A DNA stretch of 64,000 bases, taken from Crotophaga sulcirostris. Taxonomy: Eukaryota > Chordata > Aves > Cuculiformes > Crotophagidae. How positions within the stretch are numbered: the first letter of the stretch is position 1; the number at the start of each line of letters is the position of its first letter. The translations under genes were made by a program, and so were the position numbers. A model generated the notes under the pieces. That model saw nothing but the letters and a program-made list of their open reading frames with translations, did not search any database and was not told the DNA's origin. Where the stretch lies: NCBI GenBank assembly GCA_013397455.1, contig VYZB01000097.1, positions 310,001 through 374,000 of the forward strand, read 5' to 3'. Positions 53,956-64,000 of the stretch are shown piece by piece.

Positions 53956-54696
53956 GAAATTGAATGTTCTAAATGCCATCTATTTTGTCTTCACAATGAA
54001 TTCTCGTGCATCCATGCAAACTGTATTTTTGACTTTTGCACTGTGGTGGTCTTACAGCATGGGTAAGCTAGCCCTTCACATTAGCACATCCGAGTGGAGG
54101 AACTCCAGCACTGGGAGGGAGGAGAAGATCTATAATCTAGACATCTATAAGTGCTACACTTAGCTAACTTTAAGTTCCCTTTCCAGTCAGTTGAAAGGAA
54201 AAGGAATTGCTGGGTATGATTCATTGACAATCTTAAATGTTGAACTTGCAATAAGTGGATCGTGTTGTGGAAATGCCTGTTTGACACCAGTAACTATAAT
54301 GGGAGTACAGATTACTAGCTAGTAGTTCTATAAATTCCTAGAGATAACCACGGTAAAACTTACCTATAGTTTCTAAAAGTGGTCAGAGAGTAGATGTGGG
54401 TTTGATGCAAATTTTCAGCTTTATAAAGACTACAGTGCCTATGAGCAGGCCCAGATGACCTGTTAAGCACCTGGGAAACTGTACAACACAATATTTGAAA
54501 CACCTATAGAATCTGAAGAACCTGTGGTGCAATAATAGAGTGGGATTTTGGAATCATCTTTTGGGTTTTAGGCATATTTTTTGTTAGTCTAGCTGTAAAA
54601 ATCAGAGTCCTTTTTGGCTCGTACTTAATGGTTCATGGTGCTAACCTGAACAGATACATGAATGCATTGCTACATGGAGTATTGTAAGGATTGATA
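53956..54696. other. Intergenic DNA, no gene recognised
   Basis: No element or gene recognised before the DNA transposon. Confidence 0.55.
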
Positions 54697-54704
54697 CCCT
54701 AGCT

Positions 54705-54909
54705 CAGGGGTGTCAAACTCAGGGCTCCCACCGTTCTCCTGCTCCTGCAGCGTAACGCGCGTCATACCTGCTGCACATGTGCCCAGCGCTGGCAGGAGTG
54801 CAGGGGCAAGGAGCTCGGCGCTGCCAATGGGTACAAACAAGGGGCTGGGCTGGATAAAACAAAGTGGAGGACTGGATTCAGCCCGTGGGCCGTGAGTTTG
54901 ACACCCCTG
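54705..54909. mobile_element. Short non-autonomous hAT-type DNA transposon (205 bp)
   Basis: Perfect 17-bp terminal inverted repeats, CAGGGGTGTCAAACTCA at 54705-54721 and its reverse complement at 54893-54909. The element is flanked on both sides by the identical octamer CCCTAGCT (54697-54704 and 54910-54917). Eight-base target duplications and CAGGGG...CCCCTG ends are hallmarks of the hAT superfamily. The inner right end (ATTCAGCCCGTGGGCCGTGA) also recalls widespread vertebrate hAT elements. The interior is G/C-rich with several CpGs and has no transposase, so it must have been moved by an enzyme encoded elsewhere. Confidence 0.92.
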
Positions 54910-54917
54910 CCCTAGCT

Positions 54918-56890
54918 GATAGATACCTCAGTGTTCAGTTACTACTTAACCGGGATCACAGAAGAACCTGAGATGGAGTAAGTGATAAGGTGGAGAGGGT
55001 AACACAGGAGAGTTTTCCTTGTTTTCTAATTCCCATGTCACAAATTGTGCTAATACTATATCTCACATTTGACGTGATTCAGGAGAATGCTGTAGCAGTA
55101 AACTTTGGGTTCTAGTCAAGCACAAGTGCAACAAAGGAAAGGATGAAAAGAAAATGTGGACTCAAATGGGGATAGTAGAAGGGAGCATAAGATGGTGCTG
55201 CTCTCTCACCTTCCAGAGAACCCCATGGAAATGAGTCCAAGAAAATGAGTACCAAAAAAAATAAGGAGAAGACTAAGCTTTAACAATACACCAGATTGAG
55301 GTGGAAAAGAGCACTTCTTAGAAAATGAATCAAATGAGTATTTTTGTCAAATATAGGGTAATGGGAGGGAAGTCCACTAATACTTTGAAATTTACTAGTA
55401 ACGAGCACCCAGAGGACCAGAATGTGTTGTGCCACTCTATATGAGAGGCAATATATGCCTAAGTGTAGCCGTGTGGGCTAGCATACATATGTAATGGATG
55501 GCATTACTGGAGGTGAATGGAGACATTAGAATAGTTTGCTTGTGCTAATCTTATAATGAAGGACTAGGATATCATTAAAAAAATGTGTTTAAGTAAGTGT
55601 AGTCCATATGCATCATCATAGCCAGTAAGGTTAATCTGAAGTTCTTTATGCTAATCAAAAACTAATCCAAGCAGGTCTACAAGTTGTATGAATGCTGGAT
55701 ATGATTTGACAACCAGAGACACACTCCTGTACATGACAAACAAAACTTGCTGGAGTTTCTGGTTATGTAAAATGAGTTTCCAGCAAACAGATTTATGTAC
55801 AGTCAATCCCTATCTACAAAGTATATACAATACATGAATGCAGGCACATACTTCCCTAATATTTTCAATGTCCCTACAGAAAATTAGTATTTCTTTGATA
55901 TACCAGACTCTGTGGCTTAGTATTCCTCACATGCTTGCTTCAGTGGCTGCTTTTATCCAGGTGGACTTCTCAGGATTTCCCCTTCTTACAGGACTGGTGA
56001 AAAAAAACTAACATTTATCCTTTAACCTCACACTATGTCAGTAGCTGATGTGAAACTGGTGGGTGGCTTTTTACTTTTCTTTCTCCCTTAGGGAAAAGGA
56101 GGGTGCTGTGTGTGGAATAAATAAAAACTTTTTTAGCTAGCGGGAAAATGCTGCTCTCCCCCACTTATGCACAGAAGTAGTGTGGAAGTGTGAGGAGTAG
56201 AGGTACTGATAGTTGGCTGTTTTATCTGAGAGAGTCATGGGTTTGCTCTGCATTTCCTTCTCCTTTCTCAGTGGGAGTCACTCCTCCTAGGCATGGTTGT
56301 GTCAGTGGGAAGGAGCAAGAGGGTCATGCCAGAAACCTGGAGGCTTGTAAAGAAAATGGCTTGCCTTGTCCCAGACATTGCTGCTACTGAGGATGGTTAT
56401 TGAATGATGGGAGCATCCTTACTCTTATATAAAGAGTGCAAACTAAACTCCTCTGCTTTACTGTGCTTTCTTTCTGCCTTAAATGGGAAGAAGAAGTGCA
56501 TGCTGGACTTCTTCGGAGGAAGGGATGCAGCAAAATCTTAATGAAGGGAAACTGGTTTTTGTACCTCATTCTTTATGGGTTTAGTCCAGTTCCTAGGGTC
56601 ACTCTTCCTAAGATTTTACTCAAGATCATTCTGTCCTATGCAATCTAGACAAAGTGTCCTTAAAAATGGAGGGAAATTTGCAGGCACATTTCATACTGCT
56701 ATGATTATTGGAAAAAGTTTCCAGTAGATCATATAGGTAGAAGAAAATTGTCTGCTTCATTGGGTTTTCTTTTCATCTTTTTTTTCATTTTTTTCATCAT
56801 AAAATTCATCTCTTTAGGTTTCTGAAGTCTTAGGGTGAGTGCTTAAGAATCCTAATGCATATATTGTAAATACAAGATCCTGTTTATGCT
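54918..56890. other. Intergenic DNA, no gene recognised
   Basis: A/T-rich, no repeat family or gene recognised. Confidence 0.55.
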
Positions 56891-56897
56891 TGAAATA

Positions 56898-57317
56898 GGG
56901 TCTAGAGTGGAATTTGTATGAGGAGCTGCTGAAGTCACTTGGTCTGTTCAGCCTGGAGGAGACTGAGAGGGGATATCATAGCTGTTTACTGCTTTTTTAC
57001 AGGGGAAGGAGGTGAAACAGGTGCTGATCTCTTGTCTCTGGTGACCTGTGATAGGACTAGAGGTAATGGCAGGAAGATGTTCCAGGAGAGGTTTCGATTG
57101 GATATTAGGAAGAATTTCTTCACCCAGCGGGTGGTGGAGCACTGGAATAGCTTCCCAGGGAAGCAGACCTGGCACCCAGTCTGCCAGTATTCAAGAAGCA
57201 TTTGGACAATGCCCTCAGTCACATGGTGTGAATGTTCCGCTTGTCTTATGTAGGGATAGGAGTTGGACTCCATGATCCTATTGGGTCCCTTCCAACTTGG
57301 GTAATTCTATGATTCGA
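56898..57317 (+). mobile_element. CR1 LINE 3' region with probable 7-bp target duplication
   Basis: Sense CR1: GGTCTGTTCAGCCTGGAGGA, then GGATATTAGGAAGAATTTCT, GGGTGGTGGAGCACTGGAAT and GGGTCCCTTCCAACTTGGGT, ending AATTCTATGATTCGA. TGAAATA occurs on both sides (56891-56897 and 57318-57324). The flanks rejoin into a sequence that also occurs uninterrupted at about 58925-59008, which acts as an empty-site counterpart and fixes the ends. Confidence 0.88.
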
Positions 57318-57324
57318 TGAAATA

Positions 57325-57390
57325 TTATGAATAAGTGCTTGTCATTGACAGAAAAAAACCTGTGCTGTGTTGTCTCTGATCCTTTATAGA
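57325..57390 (+). repeat. Dispersed local duplicate, copy A (right part)
   Basis: TTATGAATAAGTGCTTGTCA through CTCTGATCCTTTA is closely related to 58950-59008. The left part of this copy is GATCCTGTTTATGCT at 56876-56890. The CR1 at 56898-57317 splits it. Confidence 0.7.
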
Positions 57391-58924
57391 CATTTACACT
57401 ATCCTTTGTAAGATTAGGGCTTGAAGATGTAAAGAGCATGATATTGAAGGTCAAGTCCTCTGTGCTGGCAGATAACCTAGCCCACTAGGTATTAATCCTG
57501 AGTGAAGTCTTTGGACTTTGCAGCCCAGCAAATACATGTATATCAACTTTTCTCATGTCTCTTTCATGCTGGGAGAAATGTATGTAGAGTATTCCTTCTT
57601 TTCGACTTTGCAAGAGATGGAAAGGATGCAAACAAAATCATGATTTCCAGAGCTCTATGTATATGAAGGGAAAGCAATAACTTAGAGGACAAGCCACAGT
57701 CATTGTCACTCCAGGAGTTGACTATTATTAATTGTGAGCTTCTTTCCCTTGTTTTTCCTTTAATAAAGACTCCAGAAGGCTTTTCCACTTAATAAGCAAC
57801 CTGTTCTACACAACAGGGAGTAAGGAAGATGAATTAATCTATCTCAAACTTGGATGAGGAAGGAGTGGAACATTTGATCTGTAGTGAGGGGGCACATGCT
57901 GCCGCATCAAAAATCATCTTCTACAAACTCCAATGAAGTGATATGCTAGGTGTATTGATTCCACAGCTGGAAGTGTGTGTGCACAGTTTTTATTTTGAAG
58001 CTGTGAGGTTCATGCCAACAAGTTAATAATTTAAAAACAGCATTTAAGAAAGTTTGAAACACTGTTCAAAATGCAGTCTTTGCTCAAACTCCTTGTGTTC
58101 TTGCCACCTAAGTTGTATATTTGTATATGCTGGTGACCTGAGTTTCATTTGTTTATGATTTTTTTTAATGTGTAACTTTAAGAAAATATTCTAACAGTCG
58201 TGCTGCTTTTTAATTTAAAGAATAAAATAAATATTTTCTGCTGTTCATTCTTTCAATCCATTCACCTCCCCTATGATAGCCATTTGGCTTGTGCACCATT
58301 CAAGAAAGTTATCATCGTGGGGAAAATTCTGCTACTCCAGTTACCCATTGATATTGCTGCTACTTAAACATGACTTAATCTTTCTAATCTTTCTGCAGTC
58401 TGTAGCACGGTGTCTTTATTAGCAGAGTTTTTTTTGGTAAGCATCAGCTGTGTTTCCTAGTATATCAAATTAACGATAATTTACTTAGGGAAGACATCAT
58501 GAGTTATCAAGTGGGATTGTGCGTAATTGCACTGGCCTTCTTCCATCTGGGATTTCACCAGCCTTTTACCTATGATTCTTGTTTGAGCAAAACTTCCCTC
58601 TGAACTGAAAGCAAGGGCTGGGGAATGGCAAGCTGGAGGACTCCATATAATTCTCAGTATCCCGAACTAAAGCACCCTGGTGGTCTCACTCTTATATTCT
58701 GATCCTGATAATCACAGGATTCCTATCTACTTAAACGGCACCATGAAGTGCCCAGCGCCCTGGAAGGTCAGGCCATGCACACAGGTACTGTATCAGGGTT
58801 TAAGGTAGGCATCCTAGTATGTTGATTTTGCCTGGAGTCTGTTTAGTGTCCTTTCTCTGGTCTGTTTTACACCATGAACATAAGTGATTTTAGCAGTGCT
58901 TCTAAAACAGAGCTGGCTACAATT
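57391..58924. other. Intergenic DNA, no gene recognised
   Basis: No gene or named element recognised. Confidence 0.55.
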
Positions 58925-58925
58925 T

Positions 58926-59008
58926 TGATCCTATTTATGCTCTAAATACTATGAATAAGTGCTTACCATTAACGGAAAAATGTACTGTGCTCTCTGTGAT
59001 CCTTTAAA
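58926..59008 (+). repeat. Dispersed local duplicate, copy B (no CR1)
   Basis: GATCCTATTTATGCTCTAAA and CTATGAATAAGTGCTTACCA through CTCTGTGATCCTTTA match both flanks of the CR1 at 56898-57317 without an interruption. Similarity ends within about 85 bases. It could be a local duplication or two copies of an unnamed old repeat. Confidence 0.65.
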
Positions 59009-59597
59009 GGTGTGGTATTTCCCCCCTCATTTTTGCATCCCTCAGCACGTGAACACTGAACTTCTGGGAATTGTACTTCAAGTATCTTTCTTTTTAACAG
59101 GCTATGTACTCCTACATATCCAACACAAAGCAGTGAAATCTCTTTCTTAAACAAGAAAATACAAAAGCACTGCTAAAAGTAGAGGTGGAAACGCACAGGA
59201 GTGCAATTATATATAATCCAGCCAGTAGTATTACTGTAAACTAAACATGTCTGGTAATTATCAGGAAATTTCTATCATAAGTTTTAAAGGTCTCCTGAAT
59301 TAGATGTTTTAAAAAAAAACTTTAAAGACAACATAACATGCACTGACAATGACTGACAGCATGAATGCTCTCAAGAGAAGTATGTGTCAGGAGTGTATTG
59401 AGAGATCCAGGCTTAGATTTACGATTGCTTATGGTAACAAAAGAAATCAGTATATGCTGGGCTACAAATTATATAAACTTCCTCAGAGAGAAACTAGGAG
59501 GCAAACAGTACCATTGGAAATGGCTCTTGAATGTCGATGGTTTGATTCTTCACTGAGCAGTGTTTTGACTAGTTACAGATAGGTTTAAACAAAAATT
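59009..59597. other. Intergenic DNA, no gene recognised
   Basis: No gene seen. An open frame just before the next CR1 (59349-59582) has no recognisable motif. It might be decayed CR1 5' sequence, but I cannot support that. Confidence 0.45.
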
Positions 59598-60030
59598 CAT
59601 GCCTGAGGAATTTGGTGGCCTTCTACAGTGGGGCTACAGCATTGGTGGATAAGGAAAGAATAACTGACATCACCTACCTGGAACTGTGCAAAGCATTTGA
59701 CACTGTCGTGCACGGCGTTCTTGTCGCTAAATTAGAGAGACATGGATTTAGTGGATCCATTCGGTGGGTAGGGAATTGGCTGGATAGTCACTCTTAACAA
59801 GCTGTGGTCCATGGCGCGATGTCCAAATGGAGGCTGGTGACTAGTGGTGTTCTGCAGGGGTTGTTTTTGGGACCGGTGTTTTTTAACATATTTGTTGGAG
59901 ACATAGACGGTGGGATTGAGTACATCTTCAGCAGGTTTGCTGACAACACCAAACTGTGTGACACGGTTGACTGGAAGGAAGGGATGCCATCCAGGGGGAT
60001 CTTGACAGGCTTGAGGAGTGAACTGGCATT
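59598..60030 (+). mobile_element. CR1 LINE, reverse transcriptase fragment (inactive)
   Basis: Two successive open pieces read as CR1 RT: LCKAFDTVVHGVLVAKLERH, GFSGSIRWVGNWLDSHS, then [19 protein letters not shown] and FADNTKL. The catalytic FADD box is altered to FADN and a stop separates the pieces near 59797. It lacks the 3' UTR and tail, so it is truncated at both ends. Confidence 0.88.
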
Positions 60031-61104
60031 ACTGTACTTACAAGGGGGATTGAGTATGCAGATTCTGGTGTATGCTTTTTCACTAGCAAGCAGCTTTTTG
60101 CTTTTTCTCCAGAGCAGCTATGTCTGAAATGAGTCTGAAATAGAGAGACTTTGATCCACCTTCAGTTGCAGCAAAGCAGGGACATCGTTCGTTCATGAAA
60201 TGACAGTTATTGCCTGGGCCTACTTACTGCTGGATTTGAGTTCATACTGTTCAAATTCAAGTAAACCTGGAAATTAGATTTATCTGTTTTTTAGTTTATA
60301 TGGCTGTCCATTTGTTCCTGGGAAGAGAGGGAATTGCTTTTCCTGATTATTTAGTTGAATACCCGACAGTTCTTTGATACCTTTCTTTAGAAACAGGGCA
60401 GCACAATTCCTCTAGATTTAAGTATCTATCATGTAAAAATCATTAGGTAGTACAAACAAGTCTTCATGACCTGCACTGAGTGGAATTTGATCACTGTTTA
60501 TTGCATTGACATATTGGAAGAAGTTTTGTTTTCTAATGTGGTTACTGATTGATGCTGACATTAGTAAATAAATATGTGTGAAGGTTTCTTGTTATGGCCA
60601 CAGGATCTCAGCGCAGAAAATTATAGCAAAAGCATTTAGATAAATAAAGGAGTTGGCCTTATTTTGTTTCATGATAAAAGAAAAAATCAAACAACAGAAT
60701 AGTGTAGACTTAGAAAGTGATAAGAAAATCCAGACTGAAATCCAGACTGAACACATGGATGAATTATAAGCAATCGACTGCCTATGCCCTATGAGGAGTG
60801 TTTTGTGTCTCCAATTAATGAAATTAATTAATGTGTGCAGAGAGGCTGGCTGGAGTATAAAAGGGGACTTCTTATAAGGAGGACTCTGGAGCAGAGCAGG
60901 GATATACAAAATTGGCAGTTTAGGCCCACACTGTGCTTACCTGGAATAGATTTTGCAAAAATCTATTTCATAGTGACAACCTAGCTGTTCTTGCTTAAAG
61001 CCTGTATTCTCATTGACCTCTCAGAACATGAGAAACTGTTACTACTGTGTCTTGTGTCAGTGTAGCTTCATTGAGTCCAGTGACATAAGAGAACTCATGG
61101 GAAG
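60031..61104. other. Intergenic DNA, no gene recognised
   Basis: No gene recognised. A consensus-like TATA box at 60856 is listed separately. Confidence 0.5.
60856..60864 (+). promoter_or_regulatory. Isolated TATA-box-like motif
   Basis: TATAAAAGG in the context GGAGTATAAAAGGGGAC. It matches the vertebrate TATA consensus well, but no gene or exon is recognised downstream. It could be a decayed LTR promoter or chance. Confidence 0.25.
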
Positions 61105-61160
61105 ATTTAGGTGGGAAGATATGTCTGGAAGCTTCTAATCCAACCCTGCTCAAACGCATA
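61105..61160 (-). mobile_element. Small CR1 3'-end remnant
   Basis: TTAGGTGGGAAGATATGTCT, GGAAGCTTCTAATCCAACCC and TGCTCAAA follow an antisense CR1 tail. It is short and diverged. Confidence 0.5.
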
Positions 61161-61379
61161 GGCTGTAATCCATGGTCCTGCTCCAGCAGCCAGTACTTAG
61201 CCCGTCTCTCACTCCAGTCTTCCCTGCAGCCATGCCCAGAACACACCAGTCCTGTCCCAGTGGCTGGAATGAGACCCTTGCCCACACCAGCAGCTGGCAT
61301 CACACCCCAGGGTGCCTGCAGCCTCATGTCACTTCAGTTCCTAGTCCTATGTCCTCCTGTTTCAGTGTGCCCAGTTGCT

Positions 61380-61760
61380 GGCACCTTGTCCTTATAGCAT
61401 TCATAGACGTGGGGCAGACTGGAGACAGAACAGAAAGACAGTTATAAAAAGGCTTTAATAAGCAGATAGGGCAGACTGTAGTGATTGGGTGCAGGACTTG
61501 GTCAGAGGAATGCACTGAGCCGTAAGCTTTACATGTGATCGGTCCCTTTTTATACCCTTTTCTGCCCATTTCTTTTCTCCCTTCGTTTTGCCTTGATCCT
61601 CTTTCCCCTAAATGTTCCTTACATTTTACTCAGTCCCACAAGCCCACTTCAATTATGCTGAGTCCTCCTGCTCCTCTTGTTTCCCCATTCTCATCAGTTA
61701 CAAAGTCCAGATGGGTTCTTTCCAAAACTGTGCCTAGAGTTTCTTGATTGCCCATCAGTT
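61380..61760 (-). mobile_element. Candidate retroviral LTR, minus strand (tentative)
   Basis: On the minus strand there is a TATA box (GGTATAAAAAGGGACC, 61541-61556). About 90 bases later is CTTATTAAAGCC with a poly(A)-like ATTAAA (61454-61459), followed by T- and GT-rich sequence. That TATA-to-poly(A) spacing is what a retroviral LTR shows. The TG and CA ends and a target duplication were not identified, so limits and family are unknown. Confidence 0.35.
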
Positions 61761-61959
61761 GGTAGCTGAATACTTTTGATCTTTGCCAGTGCCTCTGTCT
61801 CTTGTGCACCTAGTTTGTGCCTCTGTTCTTGTTTTATTAATTTCTTCTTTATTTAATATCCCCTCTGCAATGAAAGAATCCTTGATTAGATAACCTTAAT
61901 GAAGCAAAGGCTCTTACCTTCCATATACCCTTACAGTAGTTGCTGTCTGTCTTTTACTG

Positions 61960-62024
61960 GAGGCTCAAAACTGGATGTAGTGCTCCAGAGTACCTCACAA
62001 GAGCTGAATAGAGAGGCAGAGCTT
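61960..62024 (-). mobile_element. CR1 LINE internal fragment
   Basis: GAGGCTCAAAACTGGATGTA, GTGCTCCAGAGTACCTCAC and AAGAGCTGAATAGAGAGGCA correspond to the antisense CR1 segment 'CAAAACTGGACACAGTACTCCAG'. Only a small piece survives. Confidence 0.7.
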
Positions 62025-64000
62025 ATGTTTTACACCATTTTCAATTAATTATCACTAATTAAACATATACATATTATTGTATTCACAATATTGGAGAGAA
62101 TGGGCAGTACTTCAGTTTGTTCTTTGCTTAGTTATCACAAAACCTGTTGCCATCATTGAAATAAAATTAATTTCTGAAGTAATGTTCTGCGGAATGATTC
62201 TGATGCTGTTATCCTGAAAACAACAGCCAAAGTGTAGCTAATTGCAGAAGAAACAAGATTTCACAAGAGAGTTAAACAGCACCAGGAGCTCAGCTGTTTT
62301 ATACAGTTGCAATCTTCGTATTTTATCTGGATAGAGAAAATCAGGTACTTAGTCCCTCTTTAATATACCCATTATGGTTTTCAGTAGAAAACTTCTGGCA
62401 CTGCAGCACATGGGTGGAGGTGACCTAGCACAAGCCCTGTTGAGAACAGTGATGCTAAGATACTTTCTCATCAGCTCGAAGGGAGGCTCAGACTAGGTTG
62501 GCTCAGAAGTGTTGAGCAGTCCTGAGATTTTAGGCTAGTAGGCGTGTGAAGGATGGTGGTCTTTCTCTTCCATGTAGGTAAGAAACACAAGTTACCCAGG
62601 TGGAGCTGATAATACTACTGATGTAAGTTAAAAGATTAAAATGTTTCCTTTACAACTACATATCTATGTTAGGGGCAGAAGACAGTGGGTTTTCCATATT
62701 GAAAAAGAGGCAGAACTGTGCAGCCAATCTGTAACATAAGAAGAGCTGTAATGAACCCAAAAGAAGTTGGGAGAGTATTAGCTTACACAAGTGACCAGAA
62801 TCTGTAACTGATATGGAACAAAACAGTATTTGTGTCCTCTCCCTGCTTCAGGTCCAGCAAATCTCTTCATCTCATAGCAACAGCCAGACTGAATAGACCT
62901 GCAGGACCTTTCATCACTTCTACCAATATATGACCCTTGTCCTGCTGCTCTTGTCAGCAAAGACTACATTTTCCATCAGCTCTCTTCAGACAGATTGGAC
63001 TGCCCTTCTTCTGCTGAACTAATCACCCCCTTGAATGACAGGCCAGCTAGATGGGAAGGAAATAAAGGGAGATAAATATCATACGCCTGACCATCTTGCA
63101 TGCAGGATCAACACATAAAGGAGATAGGAAACTATGACTTCTGAAAATGTCTTTATTTAGCAGGAAGGGGGAGGATTTGACATCCTGCTTTCAAAGTCAC
63201 GTTGCCCTCAACAGAAGGGGTCAATATTCACTCCCTTCCAGAGAAGGCTTCTGCAGATAGGGAAAAAACCCAAAGGTTTCTGGGCATATGCTCTGCCTGT
63301 AACTTCTCTTCTTGGTCTAGAAGGCTCTGGTTCCCCTGTACCTCTCTTGCACCATAACTTCGCAGCCTTACAGTGAGCTGAACTAGGGAGGGATGTTCAT
63401 GGTCTTCATCTGATCTTGCTTCTCAGGTAACCCTGATGAAGATGCAAGAATAGCAGAAGACCAGAGCCCACCATTACCTTGCTTAAATAATGCGTGGTCT
63501 AGGACGCTAATCCACCACCCTGTGTATAATAGAGTAGGACCAGTAACTTCACTGGGGTCCGTGCAGACTGTTACTCTATGCAGCGTGCAGACTGTTACTC
63601 TATGCAGGACTGCTAGACTGTGACTACTTCTGAAGCAAAGGGAAGGAGCGAGACGCAGTGTCTGTTAGACACCTGCAGCGGGCAATCTTGCCCATTCACT
63701 CTCAGGGTTAGGTCAGAGCTTTTTGCCTTGGACTGAAAGCATCAGGGAGAATCAGGAGGTGTTTTGTCTTGGTCAAGCCCACCGTCTCCGTGTAGCCTCT
63801 GCATCTAATAATCATTACTATAGTTATCTCAGTCTCTGGGGACAGGCTTAACCTACTGCTGCCCTCACTTTACTGGTGGGAAACTATGGTACAGAGAAAA
63901 TAAAGGGTGTATTTCTGAAAGCCCAATGACTCTGTTGCTCTTGAGTGTTTAAGGGCATCAGTCCCATCAGTAAGATTGGTCTTATAGTGTTTCATGTATC
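62025..64000. other. Intergenic DNA, no gene recognised
   Basis: No gene or named repeat recognised to the end of the window, apart from a short tandem duplication at 63560-63607. Confidence 0.5.
63560..63607 (+). repeat. Perfect tandem duplication, 24-bp unit x2
   Basis: A 24-base unit starting CGTGCAGACTGTTACTCTAT occurs twice head to tail without a difference (63560-63583, 63584-63607). A partial third copy may follow (CTAGACTGTGACTACT). Confidence 0.9.

Overview
This is a vertebrate genomic window, almost certainly from a bird. Three things point there: many CR1 LINE fragments with the usual avian 3' tail (around 'CCTTCCAACCCAAACCATT' followed by ATTCTATG-like octamers), a solo long terminal repeat (LTR) of the type common in neognath and especially neoavian birds, and a Kv1.1 potassium channel gene close to the mammalian protein. 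The species cannot be read from the sequence. I saw no bacterial, phage or CRISPR content and no previously undescribed multi-gene system.

The only protein gene I can support is KCNA1 (Kv1.1), on the + strand. Its 491-codon reading frame (18916-20391) is uninterrupted. Upstream lies a CpG-rich block (about 16370-17330), broken by a 508-base run of N (16494-17001), which probably holds the promoter and a non-coding first exon. A strong splice donor after 17660 and an acceptor ending at 18746 define a likely 1.09-kb intron in the 5' leader. The inferred first exon carries four upstream reading frames. The second-exon leader has no ATG, carries a long poly(C) run and ends in a near-ideal Kozak start. 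Downstream, a repeat-poor A/T-rich stretch looks like a long 3' UTR, possibly 6.5 kb, ending near an ATTAAA signal at 26925. Inside the coding sequence, the isoleucine codon that ADAR enzymes recode in mammalian Kv1.1 (I396 here) sits in a visible hairpin.

The flanks (1-16.2 kb and 36.4-64 kb) are intergenic DNA with old, mostly 5'-truncated CR1 copies in both orientations. They also hold one endogenous-retrovirus-like LTR segment containing a degenerate minisatellite (2490-3206), one solo LTR nested in an older CR1 (43378-43971), a possible third LTR (about 61380-61760), a 205-bp non-autonomous hAT-type DNA transposon with perfect 8-bp target duplications (54705-54909), and a few microsatellites and short tandem duplications. 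The neighbours expected from vertebrate synteny (KCNA6 and KCNA5) are not in the window. No CR1 or LTR is recognisable between 16243 and 36413, the interval that contains KCNA1.
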